From Hirudo medicinalis (lineage: Eukaryota; Annelida; Clitellata; Hirudinida; Hirudinidae): a DNA stretch of 64,000 nt. The stretch covers positions 59,518 to 123,517 of the forward strand of contig MPNW01000069.1 in NCBI GenBank assembly GCA_011800805.1, read 5' to 3'. Below, in pieces: positions 46,401-64,000 of the stretch (position 1 is its first letter; the number at the start of each line of letters is the position of its first letter). Under the pieces are notes generated by a model. It searched no databases, was not told the origin of the DNA, and worked only from the letters and a program-made list of their open reading frames with translations. The position numbers and the translations under genes were made by a program.

Positions 46401-49400
46401 AACAACACCTGGATAGATGGTTGGTTGCTAGTACGTATTGGCTCATTAAATGATATATTAAATGTTACTGGTATATTATTGTTACTATTTTATTTTTATT
46501 TTTTGCAATAATATTAATTATGCATTAATTGCTAAATAAATCTACTAGTATTTAAGTTATATCCATACATTATTATTTTGCTTATAATCATATTTTATTA
46601 TTATTATTTATCCTTGTAAAACAAGGTTTTTGCACAGTTTTGCAGTTGATGGTAATTGGAATACCACGATTATCTAATATTGCACGGGGCTGCCCAGAGG
46701 GGGCAAGTGCCCAAGGGTCCGGCAGTTTTTTGGGGCAAATTTTGCTTTTCCATTACTAAATTGGCATAACATAGGGGCCTGCGGTGACCGGGAGCCTGAA
46801 ATTTGTCAGCAACCCTGATTGTGCAAGAGATTTTGACTCCAAACTTTGCTTATTCTCAACTAAAGAATGACATCATCATTTATTTACTCACAATGTTTCA
46901 CAATGGTTTTCAATCACTGCTCAGTCAGTTTTGCATCATTTAATTATATAATTAACATTTTGGTTTTTCTAAATTTTTTCTAAAACAATATTTGTGATGA
47001 CTTTAGTGACTAATTTATTAAATTTGATTTTATAAATCATTATTTGTACTCATGTCTTGCATGGACTAGCATCAGAATATTGCCACACAAGCAGAACACC
47101 TCAGGAATGTTCATTGGAGTTTTAACGAGGGTTGAATATCTGGAACATGCTGTCAAACGAGAGGAAGAAGAAGCAAAAAAGAAGTGGGAGGAAGGTGCTT
47201 GTGATTCTGGGTTTCTATACTTTTACTTGCCAAGCATCTAACTGACAATAACTTGACCAAACATAAGTATTGGTTATATTAGTTACAAATATTAGTATTA
47301 GTCGAACATTTGGATTGTTTTTTTGGCAGAGGAAGCCTCGAGGAAGAAGAAGGAAGAGGAGGAGGCTCGGGCTTTGGAGGAGAAGAAGAGAAGAAAACAA
47401 GAAAGAAAGAAGAGAAAACTGGAGTTAAAAGAAGCCAGAGCTAAGGAAAAAGCTCAAAAAGAAATGACAGTTTCAAGTGAAGTACAGAGTTGTGATCAAG
47501 ATCAAACTTCAGATAAGATAATTGCTACCGAAAAGGATGTCGATTGCAAGGATAAAATCCCATCGGACACTGGTGCCGAGGATTGCAAGTCAACTGATGG
47601 CGGACTGAACCAAGCCTTGCAGAAGGAAGACATGGATGCATCGGATGATATTGTTGATGATGTAGACATCTCAACAGATGCTTTGGAAAGGAAAGATGAG
47701 GAGATTGTGGCTGGGGAACACATGAAGTTGGAAGATACAACCGAGACAAATAGAGCTCCAAACAAAGAAAAGGATGTTGGGAATGTTTATGAGTTAGTTG
47801 AAGCAAAATTATTTTATATTTGCAATTTTTGCCTTAATCAACTCTTTTTTTTAATAAATTCATGGCTTGGACAAAAAATTGACCCTTTTTTGCAATTTTA
47901 TGACAAATTATTAATATCGCATTGCTGTTCGTACAGCTTTAAAAACTCATTTTTTTTTGGCCAGATATCTTTAAACATTTTCTTGATTCAATGAATTTAA
48001 TGTTTTGAAATTAAATTTTCATTCTGCTTTATATTTATATAATTGTCAATAGCCTTTTGTCAATCACAGTTTCTCTGAAGACAAGAGGAATGTTGAGCAC
48101 ATTTCAGATGTTCCAATCACTTGCTTGGATCCACTGAGTCCTTTCCTAAATGAGATCAAGTCAGTGCTCTGCCATCAATTTCCTGATTATTCACCATATT
48201 TAATGCACAATTAGTATTGGTTAGTGTAATTAGTATTATAGAGTTAATTCACAGTTTAACTGTCAAACCAAAAATGTTTAGTTGATATGATGCTTTGTGA
48301 CCGAAATATTTCAATGGCTCGAATTGTCAGTTGGAGGGACAGTTTTTTTTAATTTGCAATTTTCGAATTTAATTTTTAATGTCTTATTAAGTAACATATT
48401 GATTCCTCATCATTTTATCACTATTAATTATTGTTCATATTATTAACATTATTAATTATTACTATTATTGTACAAATTGTTACACAACTATGATGACTTT
48501 TATCAGGACTTTTTATGGACTATCACCAGAATTTCCCCAGCATTTGTTGTACGTCAAAATGTTCGAAGACGTCCCATTTTATTGTTATTTTGTCTCCAGA
48601 ACTCTGGACATGATCCTTAGATCAAATCTGAAAAAGCAAAAGGTATTCTTAAACGTTTTAAGGTTTAAAGAGGTTGTTCACTTATTTCTTAACAATATAA
48701 ATAATAAATAATCAGCTCTTTTTGATTAATTTGACTTTTTAAAATTTTGATTAATTAAATGTTTTTCTTCCAGTTCATGGGCGTTGGTGTGAAAGTATTT
48801 GCATACATGGGTCAGGAAGATGTGGATTGCAGGCTCAGAATCACTCAAGAGGTGTTCAGTTCATTCAAGCATGTCATTTCATGTAACAGATTTTATGTAA
48901 ATTCAGAAAATTATTTATCATTGTTTTGTTTGTTTGCATGTTAGGGTGTGAAATACATATTTCCTTACATGAGGAAGCAAGTTGTTCAAACACTGAAGAA
49001 AGACTTGATATCCATCCTTTCAAAGCCGGATATTGAACTTTACAATCTCTCTGCATCTCTTCAGAACAAAATCTCCAGGATGGGTGGGTTTCATTTCAAT
49101 TACTTGGTGAATAAATAACTGTTATCATTAAGTATAATACTGGAGTTGGGTGAAGAATTTTATACTCACAACATTTTTTTCAAAATGTGTATATGGGATC
49201 ACCCACAAATTTATTCCTTAGTATCCTTTGGACAGCATGATTAATTCAGTCAATAATTACATAAAAGTATGACTAAAATTAATTTGTAAAAAAAAATGTT
49301 TATGAAATCCGTCTATAGGCAGGGGCAGTTTTGTGATTACTTATGAGCCAATGGCTGATGATGGATTGGATGAACTGCTAGTTCTGAGTTGTTTGAAGAC

Positions 49401-49656
49401 CAACAATGTTTATAAGTGCTTCTTGTCTGAGTACCAAAGATTCTTTTACCTAAGACAACTTGGAGTTCTCTTCAGTAGCTATGGTTGGGATTATTTGTGT
49501 TTTATTTATTTCTATGAATTTACATACATTTGATATTTGCTATTTGCATATTCGAGTTCTCAAAATGTGAATGTTTGTTCTGCAGATGATTCTAAAGTCA
49601 CTGTGAAGGAAGCACTCCTGAACTTTGCCAACCATTTCAAGAATGTCAAAGCCTGA
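43483..49656 (+). CDS. NSUN2: NSUN2-like protein, predicted inactive as an RNA m5C methyltransferase, 20 exons
   Basis: NSUN2 writes 5-methylcytosine on tRNA and mRNA. Exons: 43483-43557, 43648-43766, 43806-43898, 43970-44072, 44175-44246, 44306-44387, 44879-45025, 45105-45138, 45378-45488, 45651-45781, 46004-46077, 46295-46419, 47070-47194, 47330-47792, 48070-48159, 48507-48642, 48774-48851, 48945-49083, 49319-49483, 49586-49656. All 19 junctions keep phase (810 aa; human 767). Homology is clear at GNIVKQDVLDMLP, GGRLVYAVNSMNPVEGEAV, SSELPDIKYEKGLTKW, HLDRCIRILPHKQNTSGMF and the C-terminal domain. The catalytic parts have changed: the SAM loop LDMCAAPGSKT reads LDMSGLSNHKF; the DVPCSGDG motif reads FFPSRSNDG, losing the Cys; and the nucleophile motif TCS reads VNS. 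A Lys/Glu-rich insert (about 47,330-47,790) follows the catalytic fold. The intact frames argue against a pseudogene. Exons 8 and 9 are the least certain. Confidence 0.85.
46680..46800. mobile_element. Transposon end fragment in an NSUN2-like intron
   Basis: A G-rich island (GGGCTGCCCAGAGGGGGCAA, then GGGGCAAATTTTGC and AGGGGCCTGCGGTGACCGG) in otherwise AT-rich intron DNA. The wording resembles the ends of common hAT-like elements in animal genomes. No matching opposite end was found. Confidence 0.35.
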
Positions 49657-50292
49657 ACTTGTTATAATTCCTTAGCTGTTGTTGAAGAACTGTTGCATTT
49701 TGATTTAAATGTGGAAGTTTTGTTAATAACATTTGGATTGGAAATGTTTAGTTGGCAGTTGAGGAATTCGATACTATTTCTTAAGTGCCCGAAATATGTT
49801 ATAAGAATAATTATCAAGTTTTATTAATTAATGACTATTAAGTTTGTGCTCTGGGGACAGCAAGGGTTTTGTGAGCGATTTTTCGGGATTTTCTAAGGAC
49901 TAGTGGGAGAGATCTTTTACAAGGCGTTTTGGAGCAGTTGGGGGTAGTTTCGTTTCATTGCTTTCAAGCCATTGCTACGAAATTCTATTTGTAACTTTGT
50001 TCTTATACGTATCTTTCCGACAACTTAAAATTAACAACGTTCACCAGCATATAGGTTAACTTTTAAATATAAAGAGAATGCACGCACTGGTTCACTTTTA
50101 GTCTAGGTCAACAACAAAAAACTGCTGAGGTGCACGTTGTTATCCGGTAAGGCCGTCAAGTGGCTGTCAAGGGCTTATGATAAAAGTTGTTACACCGATA
50201 TGCGATCGATTTGAGTCAATGAAGGATCTATCGTTGAATTGCTTTTAGACTTCTCTGATTATTTTTAGGAGTGCCAGGCAAATTGGAAAGCT
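49657..50292. other. Intergenic region NSUN2-like to COA4
   Basis: A same-strand spacer of 636 bp with the NSUN2-like 3' UTR and, from about 50,040, the presumed COA4 promoter and 5' UTR. No gene seen. Confidence 0.5.
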
Positions 50293-52553
50293 ATGGCCAC
50301 CAAGCAAGAACAAGTATCTCCCGATGACGAAGAGATGAGCAACGATCCTGTCATAAAGATGATTAAAAAAACTGGGTGTCTAAATGCTCATTATGAAGTT
50401 CAAGTAAGTCGCTTCCATCGTTTTGACATGTACATCCTAATATGCAGTGTGCCGATTGTCTTTTAAATAGAGGCCGACCGAATTTCGGTTTCGACCGAAA
50501 CAGAGATATTAACTTTCGGTTGAAAACGAGAAAATTAACTTTCTGCTGAAAGTGATTTGGGCTTTCGGTCGTCTATCAGAAGTTAGGCTGTCACTCTATA
50601 ACCCTGGCGACAAGACATTAATTAATTTTTATAATTAAGTTTATATTGTCATACTTAGAATCTTTGTAAGGCAATATAATATACTGTATATAATTTAAAT
50701 TTAATGAAGGAAGTTGTGAATCACCGTGCAAGATTGTCAAAGAATGCGGTATGGTTATACTTCACAAAAGTTGAGGCAGATGCAAGCAAGGCACAGTGCA
50801 AAGAATGCAACAAACTGTTGTCACTAGGTAGCGATAAATCAAAACTTAAAACTTTCAGTCTTGAAAGGTCATCTGGCCAGCTGCCACAAGGAGCTTCATG
50901 CCATGTACTTGAAGAGGGCCATTATTGACAAAGCAAAGCGTGCTGCGAAAAAGATGAATATAGAGGAGACGCAACATGTACTACCAAATTTTTTCCAAAC
51001 TTCGCTGAGGTCAGTGGCCGAGAGCAGAATGGTCTGGTCTGAAGACGACATAGCTGATCAGCGAATTGATAATGCATCATGGACTTGATTATTGTTGACA
51101 TGTTCCCCTATTCAATTGTTGAAGGTGACGGATTCAAAAGATTGAACATTGGTGATCCACTAAGCACTCGTTGTTATGAGGTCAAAAGCGAGGATTACTA
51201 CAGAACAATGCTGATGCCTGCCTTATTGCAAGAGGCTGAATGGATGGAGGAGAGAATACGCTTCGGGCAACGTCGGCGAGCTGGTCGCAGTTTTGTCGAC
51301 TTCTAACCCAAGGACGACGACTCGTCCGACGCCGACTCGTCCGACGCCGAAGAGGAGACGGACCCGTGGGCTGTGCATGACGGACGGTCCGCTAAAATCG
51401 ATCCGGCAGAAACTTCGGACGGTCCGGATCGAACCCGAGACGTGCGAACGACAGTCGAATGGTTATCTCGAGGAGCTGCGTCTCCCTCGAACGACTGCCG
51501 ACATGTATGCTCATTGGCATCGCAGTCGACACCCGCTCCTGGAAGCCGTCGCAGGCAAGTACTCGTCTGCGCCGCCCACCGGCATGCCGAGCGAGCGGTT
51601 GTTTAGTGCAGTGGGACGGCCGTATGCCGACCGGCGCGACCTACTGGGCTGTGATGCGAAGAAACTTTTGTTTCTGAACTGCAACATTCGTTTGTTTGAA
51701 TTTGGTTACTGATCGACGACCGCCGAACGAGCTGCCACTCGACGACTCTTACTACAAGACTGCAATGTAAGAAAGCTTCATAATGATTGTTGAGGTCAAT
51801 AATTTTAATTATTTCTGGGATGCAGATTAGTTGCTAATTGTTAGTAAAATATTGTTGATAATTTTTCATTTTTTATTGCATCATTGTTTCGCGACATAGT
51901 TTTAAAATCTTGCCAGGTTACGCATCTTTCGGTTTCGACCGAAAGCCTCGTTAAGTATTTGGATTCGGTTTCGGCCTACTTTCAGTTTGGTTTTAACTTT
52001 CACAAAATCACGTTCGGTCGGTCTCTACTTTTAACTTTTTGTATCATTTTCACTTTCTCTTGCTAAATTTTTCATTTTATATGCAAGTATTTTGTGCTGG
52101 AACTAGCTTGACATTTTGTATTACTTATAATATAAAGTATTGCCCAAAACGGTTAACCCCAAATCATTTCTGATGGGATCTTTAAATATTCTTGGTCCTT
52201 GTTGATAAAAAAATTGTATGAATTGTGTGGTAATGCAAAAAAAAAATACCTTAAGCTAATTGATAGCCTTCTTTTCAAATGTATTGGATGTTGCATATTA
52301 ATTCTATGTTGTTTAGCAACTTGTATTATTTTGTTTGATCCAAAATGTGATCCCTAAGCCTAACCCAAAAGTGGGTTGATTTTGTAAGTCTAGTCTTAAT
52401 GTTCACAGTAAGGCAAGCTGATTTTTTATTTCAAAAAAGGAATGCATGGTTGAAAAACAGGATTGGAGGAACTGTCAGGAAGAAGTCCAAGCCTTTAAGA
52501 AGTGTATGAGCAACTATGAAGAAAGAAGATTTGCTGATAAATATGCTTCATGA
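50293..52553 (+). CDS. COA4: Cytochrome c oxidase assembly factor 4 (twin CX9C), 2 exons
   Basis: COA4 (CHCHD8) is a small protein of the mitochondrial intermembrane space needed for complex IV assembly; it is imported through the MIA40 disulphide relay. Exons: 50293-50403 and 52440-52553, phase 0, giving 74 aa (human 87). Twin CX9C motifs are complete: CLNAHYEVQEC and CQEEVQAFKKC. The start DDEEMSNDPVIKMI resembles the human acidic N-terminus, and DWRNCQEEVQAF is close to human DWRQCQPQVQAF. The intron of 2036 bp is mostly a hAT element (50,468-52,027). Confidence 0.93.
50460..52035 (+). mobile_element. Non-autonomous hAT DNA transposon with TIRs and target duplication
   Basis: The element is 50,468-52,027 (1560 bp). 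The terminal inverted repeats are TAGAGGCCGACCGAA (50,468-50,482) and TTCGGTCGGTCTCTA (52,013-52,027), 14 of 15 matching, with the hAT-type YA(G/A)NG end. The flanking 8-bp duplications are CTTTTAAA (50,460-50,467) and CTTTTAAC (52,028-52,035), one mismatch. A subterminal hairpin TTTCGGTTTCGACCGAAA occurs near both ends (50,483-50,500 and 51,927-51,944). Inside is a defective transposase. The clean TIRs suggest a fairly recent insertion. Confidence 0.93.
50704..51712 (+). pseudogene. Defective hAT transposase (BED finger and C-terminal dimerisation domain)
   Basis: The N-terminal part carries a BED zinc finger (WLYFTKVEADASKAQCKECN, then the second pair at HLASCHKELH) broken by a frameshift near 50,865. 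Further frames give VEGDGFKRLN, a hAT motif, near 51,120. The last frame (51,293-51,712) ends in the hAT dimerisation domain: YAHWHRSRHPLLEAVAGKY, PSERLFSAVGRPYADRR and KKLLFLNCN. Together they amount to about half the usual transposase length, so most of the RNase H-like catalytic core is missing. The stretch 51,290-51,600 is strikingly GC- and CG-rich compared with the rest of the window. Confidence 0.85.
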
Positions 52554-53383
52554 CGTCATCATGATCCCATCATATCAAAACATTTTGTGGTGATATTTTT
52601 AATGCAACTGATATTCTCGAGGTACTACATTCAGGTCGCAAACAAAACATTCCCCTATTAAAAATTGGCAAAAATTATTACAACACAGAATGAAATTGAT
52701 TAATAAAATAACGAAATTCCATAGAAAAGTTTTAAATGTCAGTTTGAGCTGAAAAACAAGACCGAGTTTCAAGTTTCAAGATAGTAATTCAACATGCATT
52801 TTCAAGCCTCTTTGTTTTTGATGCAAGATTTCTAACATACTTTTGCAGATGTACAAAAATATCTTGGACATTATGAAAATATTGAATTTACAAGTGGTGG
52901 TTGTAATGCAAAATAGTCAGTAGGGTTTTTCAGAGTTTGAAAATATTGAAGCAATCTAATTAGAAACTCGAAGAATATCGTTTGCCGACTACAGCTGGTT
53001 TCTAGAAAGTATTAGTCGAAGAATTTCAGATAAAGAATCTAAAGTTACGCTCTCTTGCTTAAGATTATTTGTGTCTTCCTATCCTAACATTGAGCAGATC
53101 TTAGGTTCGCTAGTGTCACGGGAGCTTAGGAATGAAATTGGCCTTGCATACTCGGGAAGGAATGATTCTGCATATCACGCTTCGTGAAATCAGGAGAGAG
53201 AGAGAGAGAGAGCGACAAAAATCGACAGCGAATTCTAGAGACCATCTACCTAAACGAAGACGGTTCTGATGTGAGGTTATCACAGTTCGTGAGGTTTTCT
53301 CGGTTTTGATGTTTTCTTTCTGGAATTCAATTGAGCAGTATGGCTTCACCAGGTATTGCTTGAATGGGCTGGGCTTGACGTGG
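52554..53383. other. Convergent intergenic region COA4-RPTP
   Basis: A 3' to 3' spacer, AT-rich, with a short (GA)n run at about 53,192-53,210. AATAAA at about 52,702 could serve COA4. No additional gene seen. Confidence 0.5.
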
Positions 53384-63131
<9,748 letters not shown>

Positions 63132-64000
63132 CTGCATAATACTCTATAATTGCATATAATATTATAATAATCTGAGTGTTATTATGAATAATAGGTATGA
63201 GAATAATCCGTTCTCTTCCAGAGATAGATGTTTATGCCTGCTCACAAATAAAAAGTGCAATCCATTTTTACATTTAGTTGAAAATTACAGGTTGAGGTGA
63301 ACCTTGCAGGAAGAAATGGCGTGATTAAGTAACCTTTGAACTTTCTTTTAGAGTACTTTTTGTAGCACTTTGACATCACGTCAGTAACTGACGCCTCAAA
63401 GGAAGAATGGATAATTTCAAATCGGAAATGAAAAATAAAAACTTTGGACATTCAAAGCATATTTAATGCCTGAAAAAAGATGCTAAAAGAACTAGAAAAG
63501 AATAACAAATAATCTAATTGGACAGAAGACCTGGTCATGGAATCTCTCATTGAAACCATTTAGTACAATTTTTAAAACTAAACTTTCACCTTGACTTTGT
63601 AGTCCTAGCAAAACTTAAAACTGGTATCCCAGTGATGCTTTCAAACAGAAAATTTGAATGAGGTGCCAGGTAATGAGAAAGGATGGATGAATTTCAGTGA
63701 AAAGAAAGCAAACAAAAGGAAAAGGTTGTCAAACTCATGGGCGGGAAAGGCATCAAATTCTTCAGGTCACAAATTCTTTACGAATGCAAAAACAGGAAGT
63801 AAAGTGTGGCGGGCAGCTTCAGGGCCGCAGACAGAAACTTCACGCACCTAAACTGTTTCAATTTTTTACGGAAACGTTTTTGTTTTTAAAATACAATAAT
63901 AATATACAATTACAATAATAATAATATACAATTACAATAATAATATACAATTACAATTACAATAATATACAATTGCAATAATAATAATATACAATTACAA
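63132..64000. other. RPTP intron, ending in an AATAATATACAATTAC tandem repeat
   Basis: No further ectodomain exon could be supported here. From about 63,890 to the window end runs an imperfect tandem array of AATAATATACAATTAC-like units. Short open frames at 63,242-63,451 and 63,654-63,851 show no family resemblance. Confidence 0.6.

Noticed and set aside
43483..49656. NSUN2-like locus as an ordinary pseudogene
   Set aside because: No stop or frameshift in 810 codons, and all 19 junctions keep phase; decay would have broken these.

Overview
The window is nuclear DNA from an animal. Every recognisable gene is split by short GT-AG spliceosomal introns, the non-coding DNA is very AT-rich with many ATT and GAT microsatellites, and the gene set is metazoan: a SMURF-type HECT ubiquitin ligase, a LAR-type receptor tyrosine phosphatase, a kappaB-Ras GTPase, an otopetrin and CXXC1. 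Compact genes (introns mostly 60-700 bp, intergenic gaps often under 1 kb) suggest a small-genome invertebrate. The species cannot be named from the sequence; a tunicate-like or other compact marine invertebrate would fit. I rebuilt the gene models by hand from splice sites and similarity to remembered family sequences, checking reading phase across every junction.

Left part (1-23,900): an assembly gap; transposon debris (an LTR-like piece and a broken hAT transposase relic); a complete 8-exon hybrid cluster protein gene (Hcp, minus strand, 7137-2306) with a probable mitochondrial presequence; about 10 kb of AT-rich DNA without a convincing gene; the 3' part of an unknown gene ending in a polybasic CaaX box (plus); and a two-exon otopetrin proton channel (minus, 21954-19253).

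Central part (23,900-43,022): CXXC1/CFP1 (minus, 13 exons); NKIRAS (minus) head to head with PDCL3 (plus); SMURF (plus, 17 exons); TOMM22 (minus).

Right part (43,483-64,000): a 20-exon NSUN2-like gene (plus), head to head with TOMM22, which has kept its reading frame but lost the residues that define the RNA m5C methyltransferase; COA4 (plus), whose single intron holds a 1560-bp hAT element with terminal inverted repeats and a near-perfect 8-bp target duplication; and the 3' half of a LAR-type receptor phosphatase (minus). In that gene a 5 x 47-bp minisatellite repeats a splice donor, and the second phosphatase domain looks inactive.

The genes do not form one pathway; this is ordinary housekeeping and signalling synteny. 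The points most worth a second look are the apparently catalytically dead NSUN2-like protein, the intron-bearing animal Hcp, the splice-donor minisatellite, and a tRNA-like SINE family with three copies here.
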